A stretch of DNA of 64,000 nucleotides, from the NCBI GenBank assembly GCA_035048495.1, contig CM068544.1, forward strand, positions 12,022,138-12,086,137. Reading direction: 5' to 3'. Numbering within the stretch: the stretch's first letter is position 1; each line of letters begins with the position of its first letter. The position numbers and the translations under genes were made by a program. The notes beneath the pieces were generated by a model. It had not been told where the DNA came from. It saw only the letters and a list, made by a program, of their open reading frames with translations, and ran no database searches. This document shows, piece by piece, positions 46,237 to 57,585 of the stretch. Source of the DNA: Euptelea pleiosperma. Lineage: Eukaryota > Streptophyta > Magnoliopsida > Ranunculales > Eupteleaceae.

Positions 46237-47896
46237 TGATATTCGCTCAAAAGTGCTTATTTTAAGCCATTATCCTTATAGCGATGTCGCATTCTCCTAC
46301 GTAAAACTTGTCTTTTTGTCAACTTTTCCATATAAGAGTTTCTTCCATTGCGTAGAACGCATTCTTTAGACGAAAATCGACTATTTGCATGAAATATACG
46401 CATTTCGGATAGTCCAGTATCAAGGCATTTTAGTTGAATCTCATTACACGCTTTTTCACTTGTAGGAGACCCTATCGGGCGATTCTCGAGGACTGGCGGG
46501 CCCACAATCAACCACAGAAGACTTCTATCAAAGCTTAAAGAGCCAACAGGCTATGACAAAAAGATAGAAGACATATACGGGCAAAGCTAGAGGATCGTAG
46601 AGCCGGAACAAGGACTAAGAGAGAGAATAACTGGAAACCAAGAGAAGGACTTAGGTGTTAAAGGCCACACCAATTGACATTAAAGGATAAGTTTGACTTA
46701 TTGGTGGAGCAGACGAGAGAGAATAAAGAAGACCAGGGTTCAAGACCCTCCAATGCTTTTATTTTTATATTTTTCTCTCACCTCTCTCCTATTTCTCTCT
46801 TTATCTATCTATCTTGGCCCATGACCTAAGCCAATGACCCATGCCCATACCCATACCCATACCCATGACCCATGTCCATACCCATGACCCATGCACATAC
46901 CTATGACCCATGCCCATACCCATGACCCATGACCCATGCTCATGCCCATTTGCAACAACAAGAGAGAATTGGTCTCACTTGACCGATTCTTCTCTCCCCC
47001 ATATCTCTCTATCCCAGTCACACTCTCTCTCATCTAACTAGCCCATTCCCAACCGTTGGATCTCTCTAGATCCAACGGTCATCATTTTTACAATAAGCAA
47101 AAAAAAAAAAAAAGTCTATAAGAGATCTACGATATCTCCTTCTTGGGTTGGTTCTCTCTCCCTCTCTTCCTCTCTTTCTTCTTCTTTCTCTTTTTCTTCA
47201 CCCTTCTTCTCTGGCGAGCAACTCCAGCAAGCTCACCATTAATGCCTCCACCTCGAGGTGCAAAATATCGAATAGCAACGTCTCCTTGCTGCCCATTCCA
47301 TCCGCCACAATCAAAGGCTACAATCCTCAATCTTATTGAGGTCAATCCAATTGGAGTTGCACCATCTACCTCTTCAATGGTAAGCTTCTCTCTAATTCAT
47401 CTCTCTAATCTTCCTACCTTATTTCTCTCTTCTTTTCCTCTCTACCTTTACATGCTTTCTAGGGTAATATTTTAATGGTTTTCTAGATTAATTTGGTTTA
47501 ATGTTATTTCTATTGTAAAGCATTTGAACAAGCATTATAAGCATTTGTTTTTAGTTTAATGAATAAGTTTTAAATTCAAGTTTAAGTTGTTTTCATTTAT
47601 TGTGTTTTTCATTCTCGTTTCTCTTATGTTTTTTTTCATTCTAATAGTTCTAACAACAATCTCAAGCATATTTTAAATCAACCTCCACCATTCTCACCCT
47701 TCCATTTATTTCGAATATTTTTTGATTATTCTTGTTTCTTATTGTGCTAACTAATCCTGAGTGCGGACGATATCCGACACGAGCCACTGTGCAAGTCTGC
47801 TTATTTGCAGATTAAGTGAACCAATTCGGAGAAATTACAAATATTGTTGAACTTTAGGGTTTTCGTAACCAACGACGCGGAAAAACCCTAATTTCA
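46237..47896 (+). repeat. LTR of element D, first
   Basis: 1660 bp, TGATATTCG to TAATTTCA; shorter than the other types. It has the tRNA-like block (D-arm-like 46695-46710, T-arm 46734-46750), a CCCATG/CCCATA tandem repeat (46817-46949), an inverted pair of MSA cores (47051-47060 and 47071-47081), TATA-like CTATAAG (47116), donor ATG/GTAAGC (47380) and acceptor TTATTTGCAG (ending 47810). Confidence 0.9.
46817..46949 (+). repeat. CCCATR-type tandem repeat in D LTR
   Basis: Units CCCATG, CCCATGA, CCCATAC and variants in irregular order. The same array is about 215 bp at 48667-48881 and about 136 bp at 52168-52303. Its complement translates to Gly/His/Trp-rich frames, which are artefacts. Confidence 0.85.
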
Positions 47897-48086
47897 AATG
47901 GCGCCGTTGCCGGGGATTAGTTCTAATTTGTGAATGATTTCTTGCATCCTTAAAATAATCTGACAAAACGGAGTTTTTTTTTTTGAGTAATGCAAATAAG
48001 TTTTTTAGCATGTTATGCATAGCCCTCTTTCGCTCACTTATTTCACAATAATTGCCAAGGATTGGCAATATGCTAGTTGGGAGTTG
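47897..48086 (+). mobile_element. 190-bp internal with perfect tRNA-Asp PBS and PPT
   Basis: The primer site TGGCGCCGTTGCCGGGGA (47899-47916) matches the tRNA-Asp 3' end over 18 bases. It runs straight into the 3' internal segment (TTAGTTCTAATTTGTG) at a shared GATTA, so gag, pol and most of the interior were lost in one deletion. The stem (48051-48069) and PPT precede the next LTR. Confidence 0.85.
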
Positions 48087-49819
48087 TGATATTCGCTCAA
48101 AAGTGCTTATTTTAAGTCATTATCCTTATAGCGATGTCGCATTCTCCTACGTAAAACTTGTCTTTTTGTCGACTTTTCCATATAAGAGTTTCTTCCATTG
48201 CGTAGAACGCATTCTTTAGACGAAAATTGACTATTTGCATGAAATATATGCATTTCGGATAGTCCAGTATCAAGCCATTTTAGTTGAATCTCATTACGCG
48301 CTTTTTCACTTGTAGGAGACCCTATCGGGCGATTCTCGAGGACTGGCGGGCCCACGATCAACCATAGAAGACTTCTATCAAAGTTTAAAGAGCCAACAGG
48401 CTAGGATAAAAAAATAGAAGACATATACGGGCAAAGCTAAAGGATCGTAGAGCCGAAATAAGGACTAAGAGAGAGAATAGCTGGAGACCAAGAGAAGGAC
48501 TTAGGTGTTAAAGGCCACACCAATTGACATCAAAGGATAAGTTTGACTTATTGGTGGAGCGGACGAGAGAGAATAAAGAAGACCAGGGTTCAAGACCCTC
48601 CAATGCTTTTATTTTTATATTTTTCTCTCACCTCTCTCCTATTTCTCTCTTTATCTATCTATCTTGGCCCATGACATAGGCCCATGACCTAAGCCCATGA
48701 CCCATGATCCATGACCCATACCCATACCCATGCCCATGACCCATGCCCATACCCATACCCATGACCCATGCCCATACCCATGACCCATACCCATGCCCAT
48801 GACCCATGCCCATACCCATACCCATGACCCATGCCCATGACCATGCCCCATGACCCATGCCCATTACCCATGCTCATGCCCATTTGCAACAACAAGAGAG
48901 AATTGGTCTCACTTGACCGATTCTTCTCTCCCCCATATCTCTCTATCCTAGTCACTCTCTCTCTCATCTAACTAACCCATTCCCAACCGTTGGATCTCTC
49001 TAGATCTAACGGTCATCATTTTTACAACAAGCAAAAAAAAAAAAAAGTATATAAGAGATCTACGATCTCTCTTTCTTGGGTTGGTTCCTTCCCCCTTCTC
49101 TTCCTCTCTTTCTTCCTTCTTTCTTTTCTTCTTCACCCTTCTTCTCCGGCGAGCTCGCCATTAACGCCTCCACCTCGAGGTGCAAAGCATCAAATAGCAA
49201 CGTCTCCTTGCTGCCCATTCCATCCGCCACAATCAAAGGCTACAATCATCAATCCTATTGAGGTCGATCCAATAGAAGTTGCACCATCTACCTCTTTAAT
49301 GGTAAGCTTCTTTCTAATTCATCTCTCTAACCTTCTTACCTTCTTTCTCTCTCTTCTTTCCCTCTCTACCTTTACATGCTTTCTAGGGTAATATTTTAAT
49401 GGCTTTCTAGATTAATTTGGTTTAATGTTATTTCCGTTGTAAAGCATTTGAACAAGCATTGTAAGCATTTGTTTTTAGTTTAATGAACAAGTTTTAAATT
49501 CAAGTTTAAGTTATTTTCGTTTATTATATTTTTCATTCTCATTTCTCTTATGTTTTTTTTATTCTAATAGTTTTAACAACAATCTCAAGCATATTTTAAA
49601 TCAACCTCCACCATTCTCACCCTTCCATTTATTCTGAGCATTTTCTGATTATTCTTGTTTCTTATTGTGCTAACTAATCCCGAGTGCGGACGATATCCGA
49701 CACGAGCCACTGTGCAAGTCTGCTTATTTGCATATTAAGTGAACCAATTCAGAGAAATTACAAATATTGTTGAACTTTAGGGTTTCTGTAACAAACAAAG
49801 CGGAAAAATCCTAATTTCA
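48087..49819 (+). repeat. LTR of element D, second
   Basis: 1733 bp, close to 46237-47896. It has T-arm-like CAGGG at 48584, the CCCATR array 48667-48881, MSA TCTAACGGTCA 49005-49015, TATATAAG about 49048 and donor ATG/GTAAGC (49302). The U5 acceptor found in other copies reads TTTGCAT here, i.e. the AG is lost. It ends TAATTTCA, followed by AGTAC. Confidence 0.9.
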
Positions 49820-51587
49820 AGTACATGAGTCTCTATATTTGTTATTACTGTGATATCTCTGGACATACAGGTACATTTATTCTTCAGATCATCAAGTACC
49901 ACACACTGTCGAGTTTATGCCGACTTGGTAATATCCTCCTTGAACCTTTGCATCATCATTACCAATTTTTCATCATCTTTTATCCCGGTCATGAGCACCG
50001 AGGACGGTGCTATATTTTGGTTGGGGGTGGGTTTTTACCAAAAATCACGTTTTCATTTTGATAAAAAAAAAAAAAAAAAAAAGAGAGAAAACCTTGTGTT
50101 TTTGGGTGTGATTTCATATGATTTTCGAAAATGCCCTGACTTGATGAGTAAAAAGTTTCTGTAAAGTCTATTTATTGAAAAGGATGTCTATTTTGAAAAA
50201 TCACTTATTAGCTCTTCATTCAGTTTGAAAGCAAACATTACTACAATGGATTGAAAACTCTTTGAAAACTCAGATTTTGCAAAAATGTTCAAATATCAAC
50301 GTCTGAATTATCCGATGTTGAGATTGTTTAGAGATCTAAGGAGAACAATTGTGGAGACCTAACCCAGTGAGCTTTTGAGCTTTTCATTATTTTTGAGGGT
50401 TATAAAATTATTCTGAGTCACAAGATGACTCATAATTCTTCTAGTCCCCTAATATTTCCATTGAGTGGTCTCATTAACCTTTGCTTTGGTCATGAAACTC
50501 AGAACGACATCAAATTTGGATTATTACATAAAGAAACTTCTCTATATCCATTCGAGACATCAAAGATGAAAGTACAAACCCTAGAAAATGATATAGGCCA
50601 TCTTTTTAGCCAATCAGACTTTTTAGTTTCCTTAACATCTATACCGTTAGAAATTATTTTTGAGCCTATTGATGAAAACCTTTTCTTGTTAACACATCAA
50701 CCAAAAACCCAATCCCAAAAAAGAGTTCAATACGATAACTTACTTTTGAGAGAGATCAAAGAGTATTTGGTATGATCATGAAAAAATAGAAACCAAGAAA
50801 GAAAAAGAAAAGAAAACAAAACGAATGGTTCGAGCTAAAAAGAAACATAATCAGAAAGAAAGAAGGAAAGGTTGAAGAATAGCCAAAAAGACAAAAATTC
50901 GAAGAAAAAAAAAAAAAAAAAAAAAAGTTAAGGAAATATTATCCCTGGGAAAAGTTGCAAAGAATAGTGAGATACCCTCTCAGAATTTTAGAATACCAGA
51001 ATATCTTTCTTTTCTGAATCTATCCTAAGCCTCAATACAACTTATGCAAGTCCTATTTGATTCTAGATTTGTACCATCCTCAAGTGTGAAGAATGGAGAA
51101 AAGAGAAATTATAGAGTTTGATCCGACGTTCTTAAGTGATATGACATTCCAATCATGAGATCTTCTTAAATCTTCTTATATCCTCCATTCAAAAACTATA
51201 TATGTGAGACGTTTGCCAGTTTCTATATTCATCTCCTCACATATAATTTGAGAGAAAGTATAAAATCATTTTTGAGTGATTTACTTCTGAGTGGTATACA
51301 AGTGAGGATTGAGGTCGAGGCATAGAGTCTCTAAAGAGATCCAGATATATCTACTGCAAGATAAGGATGATGTTGAACACACACACACACACTGAAGAAG
51401 GTCCATTTGTAGAAGTGTTGCATTTTGCTAATTAGTTCTAATTTGTGAATGATTTCTTGCATCCTTAAAATAATCTGACAAAACGGAGTAATGCAAATAA
51501 GTTTTCTAGCATATTATGCCTAGCCCTCTTTCGCTCACTTATTTCGCAATAATTGCCAAGGATTGGCAATATGCTAGTTGGGGGTTG
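49820..51587 (+). mobile_element. Element F internal, post-pol part
   Basis: Plus-strand post-pol region starting at the point where D is inserted (the sequence matches the complement of 15890 downward). It has hairpin 49994-50011 with G-tract 50019-50030, the conserved frame 50425-50775, an AC microsatellite (about 51378-51392), stem 51552-51570 and PPT up to 51587. gag and pol are not present on this side. Confidence 0.85.
50425..50775 (+). CDS. Conserved post-pol frame, longest copy
   Basis: 116 aa, starting MTHNSSSPLIF and containing CFGHETQNDIKFGLL and VQTLENDIGHLF. It is found in the same place in B and C and, as a scrap, at 1-80. Frames in B and C break at different points, so the shared ancestor probably had an open frame at least this long; in B the likeness also extends about ten residues upstream (LSHKMTH). 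No domain is recognised and no transmembrane segment is seen, so it is not a typical envelope. It may be an accessory protein of the element or a chance frame under nucleotide constraint. Confidence 0.5.
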   Translation: MTHNSSSPLIFPLSGLINLCFGHETQNDIKFGLLHKETSLYPFETSKMKVQTLENDIGHLFSQSDFLVSLTSIPLEIIFEPIDENLFLLTHQPKTQSQKRVQYDNLLLREIKEYLV

Positions 51588-54246
51588 TGATATTCGCTCA
51601 AAAGTGCTTATTTTAAGCCATTATCCTTATAGCGATGTCGCATTCTCCTCCGTAAAACTTGTCTTTTTGTCGACTTTTCGATATAAGAGTTTCTTCCATT
51701 GCGTAGAACGCATTCTTTAGACGAAAATTGACTATTTGCATGAAATATACGCATTTCGGATAGTCCAGTATCAAGGTGTTTTAGTTGAATCTCATTACGC
51801 GCTTTTTCACTTGTAGGAGACCCTATCGGGCGATTCTCGAGGATTGGCGGGCCCACGATCAACCACAGAAGACTTCTATCAAAGCTTAGAGAGCCAACAG
51901 GCTAGGATAAAAAGATAGAAGACATATACGGACAAAGCTAGAGGATCGTAGAGCCGGAACAAGGACTAAGAGAGAGAATAGCTAGAGACCAAGAGAAGGA
52001 CTTAGGTGTTAAAGGCCACACCAATTGACATCAAAGGATAAGTTTGACTTATTGGTGGAGCAGACGAGAGAGAATAAAGAAGACCAGGGTTCAAGACCCT
52101 CCAATCCTTTTATTTTTATATTTTTCTCCCACCTCTCTCCTATTTCTCTCTTTATCTATCTATCTTGGCCCATGACATAGGCCCATGACCTAAGCCCATG
52201 ACCCATGACCCATGACCCATGACCCATGCCCATACCCATGACCCATACCCATGCCCCATGACCCATACCCATGACCCATGCCCATTACCCATGCTCATTC
52301 CCATTTGCAACAACAAGAGAGAATTGGTCTCACTTGACCGATTCTTCTCTCCCCCATATCTCTCTATCCTAGTCACTCTCTCTCTCATCTAACTAACCCA
52401 TTCCCAACCATTGGATCTCTCTAGATCTAACGGTCATCACTTTTACAACAAGCAAAAAAACAAAAAAAAAAAGTCTATAAGAGATCTACGATCTCTCCTT
52501 CTTGGGTTGGTTCCCTCCCCCTTCTCTTCCTCTCTTTCTTTTTTCTTTCTCTTCTTCTTCACCCTTCTTCTTGGCGGGCTGGTGTGCGAGCCTGCAACTT
52601 TTGAATCCATCCTCCCTTTCTTCTTCTTCTCTTTCTTCCATCTTCTCCTTTCCTTCTTCCTTGTTTCTTCTTCATCTTCCCCATCTTTCCCACCGGAGTT
52701 GCAGCCTGCAACTCCGACCGCCTGAACCTTCTCCACCTCCTCTAACATCTATAGCAGCACCGCCCACTGCCTTACCTTGCTGCATTGCCATTGCAGCCTT
52801 CCTTCTTACCTACTGCAACCACGCTCCTTCCATCTTCTCCCTTCAAATCTTCTGCTACTAGCACCACCCCCGTTGCACCACCGTTCATATTTCATTCACG
52901 GTGCTGCACTTCTCCAACCACCACAGGCACCCACTTACACGCTGCCATCACCTTCTGCATCACCTGCACCGTCTACTGAACCACCACCTCCGGTGTTCTT
53001 TCACGGTTTGCAAATCTCCCCCGTGTTCCATTAACACCTGCGAGACCGTTACTCCTCAACGGACTCCACTTACTCCTCTTCACTAGCAACCACAGGGTTG
53101 GCCAGCACCATGGAAAGCCAAGACTTCTCATCCACCTTATAAGTTGTTGCATCTGCAACAATCCCATCCTCCATCTTTCACCCGTTACATCACATGCAAC
53201 ACCGCCTCCTCCACAAATTGCACCACCACGATAACGTTATCCAGCCACCACCTAGCTGATTGTGGAGGTGCCATCATGGGGTAGCCTACATACTCCACAA
53301 TTCCAGCAGATCCTTAAGTTGCCAGCCGGTTCTCTTCACCACGATTTTCCATTCCACCTAGTTACTGCCTCCACCAGCAAGCAACTGGTGCAATCTTCTC
53401 TTTGCAATCAGTCGCCACTTACCACTTCAGTGATCTGTAAGTGTGCCACATACACCCTTCACCAAAAGCAACCAAGTCTTTACCCTTGCATGCACGTGCA
53501 CCACCCCGGCTTGCAACCACTCCTCTTCCACATCATGGCCACAACTACAGCACCCCTTCTTTAACGGTTTACACTTGCAAGCAGTGCATCTACCACATCA
53601 CAGCAACTACGTGGCTGGTTTTCTTCTTGGTAAGAGGAGTAACTTTTCTCTCACATCTTTTTCTCTCTAAACCTTCTCATTTCTTTCTCTCACTAGATCT
53701 ATCTCTATCTCTCTCTAAAATTTGAAATCATTCTCTCTCTCTAGGTTTCTCTTTCTACTTATCTATCTTCCTCATTTTCTCTCTCTACCCTTACTTTCTC
53801 TCTCTAGAACCATCATTTCACCATTTTCTCTCTCTAAACTCATTTTCTCTCTCTAAGTTGTTGTTTTCTAGAATAAATTTGATTTTAGCTATTTACAGTG
53901 TTTAATACAAATTATTCTTGAATCGTGATTAATAAAGCTTGTTAAATTTATTTCAAGGTTTTGTTATTTGATTTTTCAAATTTTGCTTAAATTAGTCATA
54001 TAACCTTGATCTCTAAAAATATGTTTTAAAATCGATCAAATCACCATTCTCACCTCTCCATTGTTTTAAGCAATTTTCGTTATTATTGTTCTTTATTTGC
54101 CCTGACGGAGTGCGGACAATACCCGATACGAGCCATTGTGCAAATTTGCATTTTTGCAGATTAAGTGAACCAAATCGAAGAAATTACAAATCTTGTTGAG
54201 ATTTAGGGTTTTCGTAACCAACGACGCGGAAAAACCCTTACTTTCA
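51588..54246 (+). repeat. 3' LTR of element F
   Basis: 2659 bp, starting after the PPT and ending TTACTTTCA. It has T-arm-like CAGGG at 52085, the CCCATR array 52168-52303, MSA TCTAACGGTCA 52426-52436, TATA-like CTATAAG about 52476, palindrome 52693-52716, donor TTG/GTAAGA (53630) and acceptor TTTTTGCAG (ending 54159). The CT-rich frames at 52400-53700 are low complexity. GTAAT follows the LTR and may be the target duplication. Confidence 0.9.
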
Positions 54247-55270
54247 GTAATCCCCTGGGTTATTCATTCTCTAAAGATACGGGTGCTATTACATTTATGT
54301 AATCCCCAGGGTTATTCAGTCCCTAAAGATATGGGCACTATTGCATTTATGTAATCCTCAGGGTATTTATACCTAAAGGAGTTAGGGCATTCGGAGAGAG
54401 GATACCTAACGAAACAACCAGTTGTGCATGCACTTCTAGGGAGTCTATTTATAGGCTAAACGTGGGATAAGAGGTGTTGGTACCGTGCACTATAAATCGG
54501 TATCCGTGGTCTGACCCAGTGATTCAGGGTCACATATACTATGATGCTCATGAGATTGACCATACTTCAATGGATTGATTTTACAGTGTTTTAAGAAAAA
54601 GAAAAAGATGTTACATTTATGAGTTTATTGATATCAAATAACTGATTTTCATTAAACTATGGTTTCAAATGAGATAAACTGTGAATTATTTTCTACACTT
54701 GAAATTGTGCTTACAGGGCTTATTAGCTTACGGTACTTCCAATCTATTATATTGTAGGTCAAGGTAAGGCGAATGCTTGAGATTGGTACTCTCAGTTCTA
54801 GATGCAACGAATGAGATAGGGGATATCTATTTTTGTAGACGTAGATTTCTCTTCTGCATGTAGTATGGAGGTCTTTTTGTGTATTGGGTTACATAATGGT
54901 ATTCATGTTTATGTATGAATAGTGGAACCATGATATGTAATACTTTGTAGTTCGAGAAGAGAAGTTCTCTCTTGATATATGTGATGGATGTTTTGTAGTT
55001 TGTTACCTGTATTTTAATTATGGTGAAATGAATCTTAATAAAAAAACTTTCTCGAGGCCATTCTGAGAATGTGATACTCACAAGGGGAGGAATCCTATGA
55101 CTTAACAAGTGTTTCAAAATAAATGAAAATGAAAAATTACTGGTGTATTTCCGTTGCACTAAGTAACATGTTTTGATTCACCGTGCGCGTATATTATTTT
55201 ACCCACACGTTGCGCCTCAAGAAGCGTGAAAGATCGAGACAATCATATAACGGATTTGGGGGCGTGACAT
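54247..55270 (+). mobile_element. Unrelated LTR-like sequence with 52-bp tandem repeat
   Basis: Not Athila. It opens with about 2.4 copies of a 52-bp unit (54247, 54299, 54351; GTAATCCCCTGGGTTATTC and variants). It ends near 55270 in GGATTTGGGGGCGTGACA, resembling the 3' terminus of Tekay/Del chromovirus LTRs, which end in a G-rich stretch plus TGACA. No gene is supported; the minus frame at 54827-55159 has no recognisable content. The assignment is from memory of the motif only. Confidence 0.35.
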
Positions 55271-57150
55271 TGACGGTGAGAAGAAGAAGAAGAAGAAGAA
55301 GAAGAAGAAGAAGGAGAAGAAGAAGGAGGAGGAAGAGGGTGGAAGAGGGTGGTGACGGTGCTATGGTAGCTAGAGAGGAACAACACGTGGAGAAGCTTTA
55401 GGAGCTTGGCCGGAGTTGTAGGTCTGCAACTCCGGTGATGGGAGATGTTGATGGAGATGAGCAGGTGTTGCACTACCTGCAACTGTTGGTGAATTGAGAG
55501 GAGGAACAGGCTGAACCTGTGGAGAAGGAGATGCAATCCAAGGCTTTGAGTTGCAGGTGGGTGAATGAAGAAAGAGACGCTGGCTGGAGAAGATGGTGGA
55601 GGCTGGTGTTGCTGTTTGCAACACCAGAAAAGAGTGAGAAAAAAATGACGAGCAAGGTAGAGCTTTAGGCTGCCTAGGAGGATGAGAAACCCATTGTTTG
55701 CAACGTGAATGAGGTGGGGCACCACCAAACCAGCAAGAGAGAAAGGAGTTGCAGATTTGGTGAATTAACTTGAGAGGAGAGAGGGAAAGGTTGAGTTAAG
55801 AAGGGATAGAGGAAAATGAAGGTAGAGGGAAGCAAAAAGAAACCCAAGGTTTCTCTCTCTTTTAAAGGGAGTGCTTTGTTGTGGGAGAGAGAAACCGTAG
55901 GAATGAAGTTGGAGATTGACGTTGACCACTTCTCCCATTGGCTTGAATGTGGGCTTGTGAGAGCCTATGGGTTTATGTTGGCCACTTGCTTTGATTGGGT
56001 CATGAATCCATAGGCCTTGGGCTATTAAATGGGTAGGTTAAAGGCCATAGAGTTGGGCCAAGGAAATTGCCACATGTCGACTAGTGAGCCACAGGGATAA
56101 TTGACCGAAGGATTGGGCATGGGCTCAAGGATAAGCGGCCTAATGGGCCAAATGGATATGGGCCTCTTGCGAGGCCATGGGTTAGGGTGCGTTTGGCTGC
56201 CAGGAGAGAAAAAATGGTAAATGAGCCCAAAACACCATGGCTCTAGGACGGGTTACAAGGCCGTGGGCTTCCAATTTGCTTGTGGGCCACTTGGCCATGG
56301 GCTTTGTGGACCACTAAGGCCATGTGGTCAGATGAATGATCTAACGGTCGAATTGAAGATCTAACGGTAGAAGAACTATGAGAGATGGAATAAAGCTAAA
56401 GGAGTAAAATCTGAGGTTAGATGATGGAGATCGGAGGGTTAGGATGATCGATCTAAGGATCGGATGGTGAGATATAGGTAATTCGATCATGGAGAGGGGG
56501 ATCGGATAGTAGATCTGGGGATCTAATGGTAGGATGAGATGATCTACGGGTTAGATATTAGAGTCTAGAGAGATGGAGAGAGAATTAGGAGAGAGGAGAG
56601 AGAAAATAATATAAAATAAAGGCAAAAGAGCTAGCGGAGGGTCATGAACCCTGATCTTCAATGTAATCTTCCGTTGGCTTCACCAATTACGTAAGTCATC
56701 ATTTTATGTCAGTTGGTGCGAATTTGAATCACTTTGGCCCGTCTCTTGGTCTTCAGCTTTGCCTCTTTCTTTGTTCTTTATCTGGCTCTACGATCCTCTG
56801 ACTTGACCCATACTTGGCCGGTATCTTCTTGTCATAGCTTGTTGATTCCTTAAGCTTAGATATTAGGCTTCTATGGTTGATCGTGGGCCCGCAATTCTAG
56901 AAAATTGCCGGATTGGGTCTCTTGCGAGAGAAAAGCGCGTAATGAGACTTAATCAAAACGGCTTCATATCTAGACTATCCGAAATACGTATATTTCATGC
57001 AAATAGTCAATTTTCATCTAAAGAATGCGCTCTACGCATTGGAAGAAACTCTTACGTGAAAAAGTCGACGTAAAGACAAGTTTTACGTAGGAAAATACGA
57101 CATCGCTATAAGGATAATGGCTTAAAATAAGCACTTTTGAACGAATATCA
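55271..57150 (-). repeat. Athila-like LTR, minus strand, U5 end missing
   Basis: The U3 part closely follows the C-type LTR. It has GAA repeat (about 55275-55330), palindrome 55410-55435, TTTTAAA box (about 55860), TGGGCY motifs, MSA-like motifs at 56340 and 56360, and T-arm-like block (CCCTG 56649-56653), and ends GAATATCA at 57150. The TGAAAGTAGG end is absent, so the left edge is a truncation against the preceding LTR-like DNA. Confidence 0.8.
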
Positions 57151-57499
57151 CTTTGCCCGTACTTGGCTTCTATCTTCTTATCCTAGCCTGCTGGCTCTTT
57201 AAGCTTTGATAGAGGTCTTCTGTTGTTGATCATGGGCCTGCCAGTCTCGAGAATTGCCCGATAGTGTCTCTTGCAAGCGAAAAAGCACATAATGACATTC
57301 GACTAAAACGGCTTGATAATGGACTATCCGAAATATGAATATTTCATGCAAATAGTCGATTTTCGTCTAAAGAATGTGTTCTACACAATGGAAGAAACTC
57401 TTACATAGAAAAGTCGATGAAAAGATAAGTTTTACGTAGGAGAATGTGACATCGCTATAAGGATAATTGCTTAAAATAAGCACTTTTGAGCGAATATCA
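57151..57499 (-). repeat. U3 end fragment of a second minus-strand LTR
   Basis: 349 bp corresponding to the complement of the first part of a D-type LTR (compare 46237-46570). It was cut by insertion of the LTR to its left and ends GAATATCA against copia integrase sequence at 57500. Confidence 0.8.
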
Positions 57500-57585
57500 C
57501 AGCCCACAAATTTCCTGTTAGATTTTTGCTGGTAAGCATAACTCTATCCATTTCCTCAATAGTCCTATTATTTCTTTCAGCTACA
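57500..57585 (-). pseudogene. pol: Copia integrase fragment, downstream part
   Basis: The complement translates to AERNNRTIEEMDR and NLTGNLWA, the stretch following the catalytic glutamate region in Ty1/copia integrases. It joins in frame with 60690 onward once solo LTR G is removed. Everything further downstream (RT, RNase H) is lost at 57499. Confidence 0.8.

Noticed and set aside
48651..48967. Gly/His/Trp-rich frames (MGHGHG type) in three overlapping frames
   Set aside because: They come from the CCCATR minisatellite; simultaneous openness in overlapping frames is expected for a repeat and not a sign of coding.
52411..53725. Plus-strand frames with apparent splice signals as a host gene
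   Set aside because: The DNA lies within an LTR with clear termini and the frames are low-complexity; the splice-like signals are better seen as LTR leader features.
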